Positions 37,232-48,269 of a stretch of DNA of 64,000 nucleotides are shown here, in pieces. The notes under the pieces were generated by a model. The model had not been told where the DNA came from and searched no databases. It saw only the letters and a program-made list of their open reading frames with translations. The stretch lies in contig NW_026515516.1 in assembly GCF_014898815.1 (NCBI RefSeq), positions 310,001 to 374,000 of the forward strand, written 5' to 3'. The position numbers and the translations under genes are program-made. The DNA is from Panonychus citri. Taxonomy: Eukaryota; Arthropoda; Arachnida; Trombidiformes; Tetranychidae. Numbering within the stretch: the stretch's first letter is position 1; each line of letters begins with the position of its first letter.

Positions 37232-38137
37232 GATTAATTACTGAACAAAGAAAATGAAACACTAAGATTGAGAGAGAATCAGAAAATGATGAGAAAAGTT
37301 GAAGGTCCACCAACTATTAATAAAGAAAGTAGACAGAGAGAAGCGAAAGAGACTGAAAAGTAAAGGGTGTCTCGTTTGGAAACAACCAAAGTAAACAAAC
37401 TAATCAATAAGATGAAGATGAAAGTGAAGGTGAAAAACTTTGCTGATTAAAAGAAAAGTGTTGACCTTTTCTCTTTCATCACCTTTAATCATCTTTTTAG
37501 GTCAACTATTGGTCAGTTTGTCACCTTTGGCTAATCTTTGGTCATTTGAAAACGAAACACCCTTTAGGCTTTTTCTCGTTTTCCACAACGAGTTTATCCT
37601 TTGGGTGGAGTTTCAACAGCTGAACAAAATTAATTTTTCTCAACCAATAGTAATTAATTTACGTTCACGTGGACTTGTAACTATAATTAACAATCAATTG
37701 ATTGCATTTGAAATCTCAACAATCAGTAACGAATCGACAATCAACAAAGAGCAAATAAATTGTCACAATATTACCAATGGAAATTAATTTCTCTTGTGTT
37801 TTCATTTTTTTAATTTATCTCTAATTGTAACTATTATCAAAAGGTTTGACTAATCATTTTGTGAGTTGTATGAATAGTTTTTCATGGTATGTTGATTTAT
37901 ATATAAATTGTAAATTGTTTTTAATTGTTTTTTTTGGTGGTGGTGGTGGTTGTTGTTGTTGTTGTTGTTGGTTGATTTTGGTTTGGTGTTTTTGTCAATT
38001 TGATTGTTTCAATTGGAAGCAAATCAAATTATATGATTATTTTTTTTAGATAAATTGTTGATTATTGTTGGCGAGTTAATTATTTTCTCCTCTCTTTCTC
38101 TTTCTCTCTCTCTCACTCCCTCTCTCATTTTACCAAC
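37232..38137. other. Intergenic, no gene seen
   Basis: Lies between the start of the hydrolase gene and the end of Rab10. It contains a TGG/TTG-rich tract at about 37936-37970 (CAA/CCA on the minus strand) and a CT tract at about 38091-38125. ORFs across the tract are simple-sequence artefacts. Confidence 0.55.
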
Positions 38138-38749
38138 TCATACATTACAACATCTAATTAGACTTTTGTTTTCAGTCTGCGTTATATTAACACGATCAGC
38201 GGCTTCCAGGCTTCCTCTTCCCGCTGTTCGCTTGATTAGAATGGCTTCAGCTAATTCCATGAAAGCTTGATTAATGTTCAAATTGGATTTAGCACTTGTC
38301 TCTAGAAAACGAATACCATGTTCTCGGGCAACCGTTTCAGCTTTTTCTCGGGGTATAACTCGTTTATCCTCCATGTCACATTTATTACCGAGTATCATTT
38401 TCTCAACATCCTCATTGGCATGTTCATCAATTGTTCTTAACCATTTAGCTACACTATCAAAGCTTTTGAGATTCGTTATATCGTAAACAAGCATAATTCC
38501 GGATGCACCTCGATAATAAGACGTCGTAATTGTGTGAAATCTTTCTTGTCCAGCAGTGTCCCATATTTGTAATTTAATCCGTTTACCTCTTAATTCAATT
38601 GTCTTTATTTTGAAATCTATTCCAATGGTTGAGATAAAGGTTGAATTGAAAGCATCATCACTGAATCTAAAAAGTATACACGTTTTACCTACACCAGAAT
38701 CGCCAATTAAAAGTAATTTAAACAGATAATCATAATTTTGACGAGCCAT
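38138..38749 (-). CDS. Rab10: Rab10-type small GTPase (203 aa)
   Basis: Membrane-trafficking GTPase of the Rab8/10/13 group, acting in exocytic transport and basement-membrane or ER dynamics in the family. It is a single coding exon of 203 residues. Nucleotide-binding motifs are all present: GDSGVGKT (P-loop), STIGIDF (switch I), WDTAGQE (with catalytic Gln), NKCD and [18 protein letters not shown] and [21 protein letters not shown] point to Rab10 rather than Rab8. The C-terminus is CCNV, a CCXX-type double prenylation signal, rather than the bare CC of vertebrate Rab10. The hypervariable tail (from about residue 175) is otherwise unremarkable. Confidence 0.94.
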   Translation of the reverse strand: MARQNYDYLFKLLLIGDSGVGKTCILFRFSDDAFNSTFISTIGIDFKIKTIELRGKRIKLQIWDTAGQERFHTITTSYYRGASGIMLVYDITNLKSFDSVAKWLRTIDEHANEDVEKMILGNKCDMEDKRVIPREKAETVAREHGIRFLETSAKSNLNINQAFMELAEAILIKRTAGRGSLEAADRVNITQTENKSLIRCCNV

Positions 38750-39768
38750 TAAACAGTTTCAACTCTTTACAATGAGTATTAATTTTTTTTTTGTTTCTTT
38801 TCTTTTCCTTTTCTTCTCAATCTATTAATCAACAATAATATCAATGACTATTTCAGATTGTTGTTGTTATTATTATTGTTATGTGATGATGGATCGACGA
38901 CAGATAGAGAGAGAGAGAGAGAGAGATGATGATGATGATGATGAAAATTATGATGATGTTGATGTTGATGTTGTGATATTATTGCTGTAAGTAAATGTTG
39001 TTGTTGAGATGATGAAGATTGTTGATTATGATGGGAGGTGATTTCAGCCACCTGAAAGAAAGAATCAAAGTAAATATAATTAATAATAAGGGGACTCACT
39101 GAGGCTCTTTTTTCACAATATAATTGATAACAAAATTAACATAAACACATAACAAGAGAGAGAGAGAGAAATACAAAACCAGTAAAATAGAAAACCACAC
39201 CTATCATATACTACAACTGGTGTTATCTGTTGGAATGTAATAATACTATTGTTTTTTATAACAAAATTAGAAAATGACAAAGGATAAATTAATAAGAAAT
39301 TGGAATTGTCATTAATTAATCAACAGCAAAAGGTAGTTAACAATTAATACGAAAAAAAAAGAAGAGAGAAAATTAGTAAACAAAAAGACTCACCTTAAAA
39401 ATTTTGATTGATCCAAATTTGGAAAACAAAAGCAATTACATTTATCAATTTAGCGAATATAAAATGAAACTTTTTAATTTAAATGTGAAGAGAATAAATT
39501 AACAATTAGTAAATTAAACTAAATGAAATTAATTGAGAACCAGAGAGTAAATTAAGTTACCTTTTCTGTACAGACAAATTGATTATGAGAAAAAGGGTTT
39601 AGATAAACAAAAGGAGAACAACAAGAGTAGAAAAAAAAGACAGAAAATGCGAAAGAGAAAAAAAAAGAATTTTTTTGTTCTCTAATTTTGTTTTAATTGT
39701 TTTTTGTTGTTCTTTTTTTGCTTCGGTAAAAACAGAACCAAACAAAAGGTGATTAGTGATTTACTTTT
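38750..39768 (-). other. Probable Rab10 5' leader with a 5' UTR intron
   Basis: Upstream of the Rab10 start on the minus strand there is a His/Gln-rich low-complexity stretch (38848-39050) with GA and GAT microsatellites and a good acceptor (TTTCTTTCAG) ending at about 39054. Consensus donors occur near 39393 and 39559. A spliced 5' untranslated exon is therefore likely, but the exact structure cannot be decided. The remainder, to the end of the Ly6 gene, shows no coding signal. Confidence 0.4.
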
Positions 39769-40950
39769 CTAATTGTTACCGTAATACGATGTTATTATTA
39801 GAATTATAATTAATAGTAATCCAGGTTTGATTGTTACCGTTGAATTGCAATAATCTTGATTACAGAAACATTTATCCATTCGGGTTCCAAACACATATTC
39901 AGTTTTACACTTTGAGGTGAAATCGATCTCGGTTCCTGCGGTTGTACCTGAGGTGTCACATCCTCTTCTCCACTCTAGGACGATTCCTGTGTCATTAATT
40001 AAATGGAAATGATTAAAGGTAAGTGATTAACTGATCAACATGCAAATTCTCTGAATTCTCTTGGTTAGTTTTTTTCCTAAACGTTTTGTTTACTTCTGTG
40101 GACTGAACATCTTTGGGTTAACAATAATGTGATTGGTTTTTAGTGTCAGTATTTTGATTAGTTTAATTGTCGATTGATTTGGTTCTGATTGTTTTGATGT
40201 TTTAATATTATTTTCTTTCATTTTAGAATTGTTATAATTGGAATTACTGCTTCTTGTTTGGTTATATCTCCATTCTATGAGAATCTGATTTAACAACAAG
40301 ATGAGATTGATTGATTGATTATGATGAGATTTTCTCACCTTTTCTTGATTAGATTTGATTAGTGATTTGATTGGAAAAATGGTAATGTTAATTGATTGTT
40401 TCATTTTAACATTTCTATTCAGTGTTTACTGTGATTGACATTAACCTTTTTTTGTTTCTATTCCTTTTGTTTTATATCTCCTTGATTAACCTTTCAATTT
40501 CGTCCCTTTTACTAATGTCTCAACTAATTTCTATCACAGTTAATGAACTACACCAATGATAATAAACTTTGATTCAATCAACTACTAATCACAATTTAAT
40601 CTCTTACCGTTAGCATCCGATATGGAAAACATCTCACATCCTGCTGGACATTCACGATAAGGAACCACCGCGGCAGTGAAATACTTTGGACTACAAGCGT
40701 CTGGACTATTGTAACAATTTAAATCGGTACATCGATTGATTGTGAAATGACAAGTAAAACATTTAACCGATTCCACTATATGGCCAATGATCAACAATTG
40801 GTTCAAAAAATCATAAAACACAATGAAAAATTAATGGATCACAATTAAAGACGATGAGATAACGATTAACACAAGAAAGCAACAAATCTTACCTGTCGAC
40901 TGAAAACTGATCAATGTAATCAAGAAGATTAGCAAAACAGTTAAATCCAT
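39769..40950 (-). CDS. Ly6/uPAR-type GPI-anchored protein (147 aa)
   Basis: Secreted three-finger protein, probably held at the cell surface by a GPI anchor, of the broad arthropod family that includes quiver/sleepless-like modulators of channels and receptors. Exons 40950-40893, 40775-40608 and 39986-39769, both introns in phase 1, give 147 residues. There is a signal peptide (MDLTVLLIFLITLISF), then CFTC, further cysteines in RCTDLNCYN, DAC, REC, GCEM, GCDT, KCKT, and the family-typical end CFCNQDYCN. The C-terminus is a hydrophobic stretch (GLLLIIILIITSYY) ending the protein, as for a GPI signal. Ligand or partner cannot be told from sequence. Confidence 0.88.
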
Positions 40951-43900
40951 TATGGCGATTTACTAATCCAAAGATAGAAAGAGATGAAGTGAAACGTTAA
41001 TCATGAAAATCTTTAACAATTGGTTCCCAAATGATATCCCAATATTGTAACGATAAATTGTAAACTTTGCAAATCATTCTGTATTAATCACTAACCAATC
41101 AATTTGATTTCTTTTCCTGTTCCTTTTCCCCTGATCTTTTTTTCAGTCTCAACAATTACCGTTATTTTTCATTGGCATCAATACATTAATCGTGACTCGA
41201 CATTTCCAAGGCAATATTTTGGCAGATTATCTTTCACTCTCTTGGGTCCATCATCATCACAGAGCAATTAAGATGCACAATCATTGTTACATGGAGATGT
41301 CCCATTTATTGATAATTAAATTAATCCAATTACCATGATAACAACGACAATAACAAAAGGTAAACTCATATTTCAATAATTTGTCTTTTCTCAATCTCCT
41401 CAACCCAATTAACTAATTAACTTACTAAATTAACTTAGAACTTTTTCCAATAACAATTAAAACTAAGTTCCAATGTTCATTACTAATTATTAAGTAATGT
41501 TTTTTAATCGTAAATAATTTACCTGCTCATTAGAATCATCAAAAGCCTAAAAACCAAAAGCCAAGATAATTAAAAATGAAAAAATCTCTCAACATGATGA
41601 ATACATGAAACAGACACGTACTGACCCAAGCAATTAAATCACTCTAATTGATTTAATCAGAGATGCTCACCGAAAATTCATCACAATCAGATCTTTTCAT
41701 CTTCTATCTCTCTCTCTCTCTCCAGGTATCCCCTCTTATTGTTTTATTTGTTTACCTCTCATCATCTGGGATACACGTGATTTAATCATGTAAATATGAA
41801 AATCAATCAACTTTTAATTGTATCGTTAATCTGGTACCATGAAATCAGAATTGCCAGCCAATTACCATAATGAACGTCAAGAAAAAGATGCTAACAGGTG
41901 AGAGATTAAATTGATTTTCTCAATAGAAAAACTTTGTTACAAGTTGTTAAATCAACAATTAAAATATCATATGAACACTCATGTATTTAAACTAATCAAC
42001 CAATCAATTTAATATATATTTAAACATCTGAATCAATGAGTACCTCTAATGGTGAAGAGGATAAATCATGTTAATGAATTGGTTGTTAATTGAAAGGGAA
42101 AATAGTAAAGTCCAATTAAGACTAATTGTTAATTGTAGTGACTTTGATATTAGATTTTTTTTTGATGATGATGAACAATTGATTTATTAATAAGATAACT
42201 TAAATTCAAGTTTCATATTACAGTCAATCAGTTAACTACTATTGAATGAAACAAAAGGGTATCTAACAATTAATAATAGTCATATGATGATTAAGTTAAT
42301 AACTACCAGCTAACTGATTCCAATTAACTAATCAAATTGATTATTGTTAATTCAAGAGTGCTTTAGGCTTTGATTAACTCTAATCAATCTAATTTATTAT
42401 TATACAATGTAATTTTACCTCTTCTAACCACACCGATTCAATCGATTATTTTTAATTATTAGATTTGATTGTGTGTATTTGATATTGTGCAATAAGATAC
42501 AAATCAAATGAAATGTATCAAATTATTATTATTAACAATTTAATTGTAATAAGTGATGATTAGCAAGAAATAGTCAGAATTTATTATTTTTCAATTGCTA
42601 AATCAGAAGACTAGAAATAATCTTGTTTTCTCAATTGGCCCATCTAATTAACTTATTATTATTGTGAAATTAATTCAACTGGTAAACAATTAATTCTCTC
42701 TCTCTCTCTCTATTTAATCTCATTAGATTGATTAAATAATCAATGAAATATTAATAGTAATCAAAACTAATCCTAAGAATAATATTATTTTTGTCACTAA
42801 AAATCATCTGATTTAGTGATAGGAATCAAAAGAAAACAACAATTTAACTCTAAATTAATCCACTGATTGTGATAAATATGAAAACATTGATCAACTTGTT
42901 TATTAACATTTAGATTTTTCTTATTTTATTTTTAGATTTTGAAAAAATTAACTAATTCGCATGATGATTAACATGAGGAAATGAAATATCAACAAAACAA
43001 CAACAACCAGGAATCATAAGGAATCAACAAGGAGTTAGAGTCTTATGAAGCAAAGGATTATCAACTTTTGCATCTTCAACTCGATTCCCAACAATTAGTC
43101 AAATGGTTAATCATATAGTTGGTAAACTATGAAATTTTGGCAATCATTGACTGGTGAATCTATTAATAGATCACAATTTGTTTATCAACATGAAATAACT
43201 TCACCATTAGGATAATATCAACAAGTGGTTGCACCTCACAAGTTAAGTGTTAATCATTTTTACGAGGAAACAAAAAGTAAATGATACAAGTCACATACAC
43301 AATTAACTAAATTGTAATCAGACTAAGATTTCTATTAATTGATCATTCAACTAAATTCAATGGTTCCCTCCGTCAAGGTTTCATATTTACCTTGTACATT
43401 TAATTGCTCATCTAATTTTACCTTGTACTGATTCAACCGTTAATTGTAAACAATTTAACATCTCGAGAAAAATATTAATTATAATAATTTGTTTATTACA
43501 ATGTTATTAATTTTTTCTCATTTTCATTTTATCGTTGATATTTAATTTGATTTAGATTAAATTTATTTCTCCTATTCAAACAATAATGATTTACCTTTTT
43601 TTTGCTTCATACGTAAATTAAACGTAACAATTAACTAAATATGGTGATAAGCTCATCGCCCATGATTTAGTACCATGATTTTGATTAATCAATCATGAGC
43701 AATTAATATGATTCCTTAATGATGAACAATTTGTTAACCATCATTTTAATTGCATCATGAAAGTTAATCAAATTGTTAAATAACAATTGATCATAATTGT
43801 GATAGTTAACTTTCAAGTGAATTTTTTTTTATTGTGAGTAGATTTTTTTTTTCAATTAAAATTAATAATAATACAATGAGAATTGATTAACTTATAATGA

Positions 43901-44189
43901 AGTCCAAAAGAAAAAGTTAATTAGTTGATATTAATCACGAGTCGGTAATTTTCCAAACAAATATATTACAGACTCTCACTCTATAAAATTCAGTCTACAA
44001 TTTATCAATTATACTTAATTATCACCTTAATCATTAACACACAAGATATACTTGTGAGATCATCATTGTTTATATTGTATTGTTTGCTTTTGACTCTTAT
44101 AAATAAATACTGATTTACATTAAATCTATTGGTGATGATGATGATGATGAACGTTATGATTATGATTTTCGTTAGATGATCGCAACAAT
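40951..44189. other. 3.2-kb stretch without a recognised gene
   Basis: Very AT-rich sequence with no ORF of note, no tRNA-like fold that I can see and only short CT/GA tracts (for example 41710-41722 and 42693-42711). It separates the Ly6 gene from guanylate kinase. It could hold regulatory elements or non-coding RNA, but nothing in the sequence singles one out. Confidence 0.5.
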
Positions 44190-45648
44190 TTACTTGATTG
44201 TTTTGTCTTTACTTGTTTTCTCCGTGGAAAAGGTCAAATTAGGCCAATGCTTTTTAACGTCTTTACTTTTTTCCAATTCAATGGATTCCTCGGCATCACA
44301 CATAATGGCCTCATTTAATTCAACAGCAAATTGATTCTTCAATAAATTAATACCATAACAATGTCGACAAGTAGCTGAACAACTAACCCGACGGGTTTTG
44401 TTTGTCTTATTCTTGGAAATTGGTATGTCTTCAGTTGATTTATCCATCATCATCATCATGTCTGAACATATACAAGACTCTGGAAGTGATTTACTCTGTA
44501 AAATCTATAAATAAATGTATTCAGGAAGAGGAAATTAGTAATTAGCATGATGACGATTAAGACACATGGAGAATCAAAAAGTTGGAGATCGTCTTTTTGT
44601 TTGTTTCATTCAACTTACCGTTTCAATAATATTATTTAGAGCTGCAAATGCATCGTCAATATCATCGTTAATGATGATCAAGTCAAATAACTTCTCGAGT
44701 CCATTGATATTTAAATCATCCTTGGCTCTTTGTAAGCGTTTGGTGATACTTTCATCAGATTCTGTTCCCCTATTTCTCAATCGTTGCTCGAGAATCTCGA
44801 GACTCGGCGGTTTAATGGCGATGAACAATGGTTTGAGATTCAATTTTTTAACACTTAGAACTCCTTTCAACTCTAAATCCAATACACAAATTTGTCCACC
44901 TTTCTGTACCTGTTCCAGAGCTTTTTTACTATTTTTTCAAGAGGAAAAGTAAAATAGGAAATGAGTTGTAATCAATTGTTACATTTACAATTCAACCTAT
45001 TTTTGTTTCTCAATTTTTCTTTATCTTGTCTAATTACTGTTGATAATGGAATAGAGATAGAGAGGGTAATAATTGTTGAGAGAAATTTAGTCAATTTACC
45101 TGGTCCCATAAAGGTTACCAGAAAATTCAACGTGTTCCACAAATTCACCAGATTCGATAGCTTTTTCCATTACTGATTTTTCAACGAAATGATAATCTAA
45201 AATGAAACAAGATCACATCGTTAATAGTTTAAAATTACATGTGATTGAAGAGAATAGAGAAAAGAGGTAGAGAAGGAGAAAAATCGTAAACGTAAGAAGA
45301 AAAAAAGATAATTACCTTGGCCATCAATTTCACCTGTTCGAGGTTTCCTTGTAGTATCTGGAGCAGAAAGGAAAAGAAGATAAATTTAGATAAGAGAAAA
45401 AGGAAAAGGAAAAGGAAAAGAGAGAAAATATTCTTACGAGAAACAGCAAATGCAATTTGATCTTTATGCTCTTGCATACAACGTTTGAGGAGAGTTGATT
45501 TACCAGCACCACTTGGACCCCATATAACAATTGGTCGGATTAAAATTGGATCACTTAGATCACCATTTAGATCACCTTGTGATAAGTTAATTGAATTAGC
45601 GATGGTCACATTATTGGTATTAAGAGATGAGATTTTTTCAGTAGTCAT
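44190..45648 (-). CDS. GUK1: Guanylate kinase with a C-terminal extension (324 aa)
   Basis: Cytosolic enzyme that phosphorylates GMP/dGMP to GDP/dGDP. Five exons, 45648-45438, 45357-45316, 45196-45100, 44928-44619 and 44504-44190, join in frame for 324 residues. The core (about 37-220) has the P-loop GPSGAGKS (44-51), the GMP-binding [19 protein letters not shown] and [10 protein letters not shown], and the late helix with RLRNRGTE. Ordinary guanylate kinases are about 200 residues; here exon 5 adds about 104 residues, with a cysteine cluster ([10 protein letters not shown]) and a charged Lys/Glu-rich end. Donor ACG|GTAAGT at 44619 and the acceptor at 44505 are both good. If the last intron is retained the protein ends after ETVS, with normal length. 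The N-terminal 36 residues are also extra. The start is the first ATG in frame. Confidence 0.9.
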
Positions 45649-46753
45649 GATTAGTAGTGGATTAGTGATTATTGTTGATTGGATGAGAAAAAGATTAACA
45701 GATCTAAATGAGCTTTTCAATTACAAATTGTTTTTCTATCCAACAAAAAGTGAGGTCAAATATCAATTCTTGATTAACACAAACAAGAAAAGTGATTAGA
45801 GAGAAAGAAGAAGAACTTTTTTCATTAAAGAGAAGAAACAAATTAACTTCAAGTTACAATGAAGACACAAATTAATTTAACGAAAGTAACTGAAGATGAA
45901 CACCAAAAATAATGGTAACAATTAGACAATTTAATCATTTGATTAACCGAAATTAACTAATCCCTTAAGCAAAACCAAAGGTAAATAAACAGAAAGAAAA
46001 AAAAAATTCTGTAGGCGTGACTTAAATTCGCCGATTACACTGCCACCTGTTGTTCGAATTTTTCTCTACTCATGATAAGATGATTTCGATTAAAATTACT
46101 TGATGATTGACAATTTTCAGAATTTTGTTAAATGTTATTACTTGCCAATAGTTATTCTGATACTTTGACGAATCATTTCAACGAATGGATTGAAAAATTT
46201 CTCGTCAATCTTTTGTTGACTGAAAGAGTAAAATCTTTGCTCTCCATTTTGTCTCTGACTCGATGGAAATTGGAATTTTCAGTTGTATTATCAGAAGAAG
46301 ATGAAAGTATTGACCAGTGAATTGAACGAAACAATTTAAGAAGAAATTAACTCTATTGACCGAAATTCACACTCAAAATACAAAAAAATTCGCACAAACA
46401 GAAATGGTGGTCAAAGGTTTCAAAGAATAGAAAAGTTTTTCAATGATGATGATTATAAGATTAGTCTGATTTTGTTAAGTAGATTTTCTCGATATTCCAG
46501 TTCAGTATTCTGAAAAACTTTTTCACCGAAATTCAGAATCAAAGAGTAATTCGACTATTCTGCCATCTGTTGTTCTATTTTATTTTCTCTGTTCGTGATA
46601 AATTATCATCATTTCGATGATTAGAAAATGACAATTACGATAATTTAGATTTTGCTTCTCTCTATTGTACTTTATTACTGACCAATCAATACAACTAAAC
46701 AACCAATTGGTCAATCTATTTGGTTCTTTATTTGTTTTTCACATGAAATCATC
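45649..46753. other. Intergenic between SMYD and guanylate kinase
   Basis: Holds the guanylate kinase promoter and the SMYD 3' untranslated region, both on the minus strand. No gene is seen. Two related segments inside it are listed separately. Confidence 0.5.
46012..46640. repeat. Pair of related segments in the guanylate kinase upstream region
   Basis: Bases about 46012-46110 and 46535-46640 share the order AATTCG, CTGCCA(C/T)CTGTTGTTC, a TTTTCTCT run, CATGATAA or CGTGATAA, and ATTTCGAT followed by an AT-rich end with ATGATTGACAAT or GATTAGAAAATGACAAT. They look like direct repeats that have drifted apart, or two copies of a small element. No terminal structure or coding capacity is evident. 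Confidence 0.5.
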
Positions 46754-47983
46754 TTAATCATTTGATAAATCGCTAAGTAAATCAATAAAATCATTCTTAA
46801 AAAGAGTATGTTCAGATCCATGAGTGATTAAAATTGCTGATTTCAATTTATCACTAATCTCTTTGGTAATTTTATCTCTCAATGTGTAAACCTGTTCACC
46901 TAAATTGCGACGGACTTGTAGTAATTGCATGAGATGAACCGTTAATTCAGGATGATGATATTGAAAATAATTCTCGAAAACTGGTAACAATTGTCTTCCC
47001 AGAACATCAGCTTGAACCCATTTTCTTTCACTGGTTAATTTAATAAATTGCGTTAATCTGCTCTCAAAATCTTTCTCAATGTTTGGCCCTGAAGTACAAC
47101 GAGGGCAACAACAATTGAAATAATATTTATTGGCCAATGTTTCCTTGCGTTTATCGGTCGACATGGTTATATCGAGATAAGTGATTAGTATTGGTTCAAG
47201 TTGAGTATCAATATCAGTCATGGCTCGAATTTGTAATGTTGTCCCATCGAAAACGGGTACACCATTGGGTTTACAGCTATGATCAAACTGAGAAGCACCG
47301 ATGAAAACACCATAACCAATTTCGGCGAATGTTGAATCCAAAACGGTAAATCCATTGATCAACAATCGACCGAAACTTGATAAGATTAAATCGGGATCAA
47401 GAAAAACACCAAGGGTCGTGTAAAGGTAACACATTTCCTCGAATATTTGAATTCGATTTCGATCCTTCAATAGATTATCCTTATGATCCATTAAGGAATT
47501 AAATGATCGAGGTGAACCATCATTAAGATTAATTGCCAAAGGTTTCGTCTTTTGCTCAGGTTTTTTGGTCAATATAAGTGATAATCGAAGTAGTAATCGT
47601 GGTGTATCCAGGTTGATTAATCGACCATTAAATTTACTCATATCGGTTGCATAAAGTAAACACTCGGACAATTTATGACCACTTGACCAATCCTCTGTTT
47701 GACATGATTTCGAGCAGTAAAATTTAACCTTACATCGTGAGCAACGCTGAAGCTTTGGACTGGTAAAATACACAAGGAAATAAACAGAAAGTAAACAATT
47801 AAAGTCAATAAACATTCATTCAATTGATTCCAACATTTAATTGTCTTGAGTTAATCATCTTTCTTACCTTAATTTGAAACATTGATCACAACGTTTTCCT
47901 CTTTCAGATAAATTCAATACATGGACAAAAGGTTTATCCTCAAGGATGACTTGACCAGCTTTATATTTGACCATAGTTATTAT
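46754..47983 (-). CDS. SMYD-type SET/MYND lysine methyltransferase, 5' end unresolved (about 370 aa)
   Basis: Predicted protein lysine methyltransferase. Two exons fit, from about 47983 (or ATG at 47974) to 47868, and 47759-46754, joined at phase 2. The MYND zinc finger is split by the intron: CDQC...CSRC...YCSKSCQ...H...C. The SET core follows with GASQFDHSCKPNGV (the NHSCxPN motif with Asp for Asn), ITYLD and post-SET cysteines CCCPRC. The C-terminal helical region ends near HGSEHTLFKND, as in SMYD3-like proteins. The visible N-terminus (KYKAGQVILEDKPF) starts inside the SET N-lobe, so about 20 residues should come from another exon. An acceptor-like CAG sits at 47984, which suggests an upstream exon that I could not place. 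Confidence 0.82.
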
Positions 47984-48269
47984 CTGGTTTTTCCAATCAA
48001 TTGTGATTCTTTAATTGTCCATTTAAATTGTGAACAATTTATAAATCAACTGATTAAGGTAATTCAAGAATTGAAAACATGTCAGTTTGGCTTGAGTTGG
48101 GTAAGTGAACATGTGATTTATTTAAAGTGTTTGTTTGTTTACATTTGGAAAACAAGTTAACCGGTAATTTCAATTTTCTTAGAAATTGAAACTAAATCAA
48201 TTATTTTTATTCACTTATTATGATCAATTAAACTTTTTTCATCTTCTTTCATTTTTCTGTGTTTATTAG

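Noticed and set aside
37846..38049. ORF with Gly and Cys runs on the plus strand
   Set aside because: It is produced by a TGG/TTG simple-sequence tract.
38848..39099. His/Ser/Asn-rich ORF upstream of Rab10
   Set aside because: It consists of simple sequence (GAT, GA and TTG repeats read on the minus strand) in the likely 5' leader, with no evidence of translation.
47921..48160. Plus-strand ORF considered as a first exon of the guanylate cyclase
   Set aside because: It is largely antisense to the SMYD first exon and encodes nothing resembling a signal peptide or receptor ectodomain.
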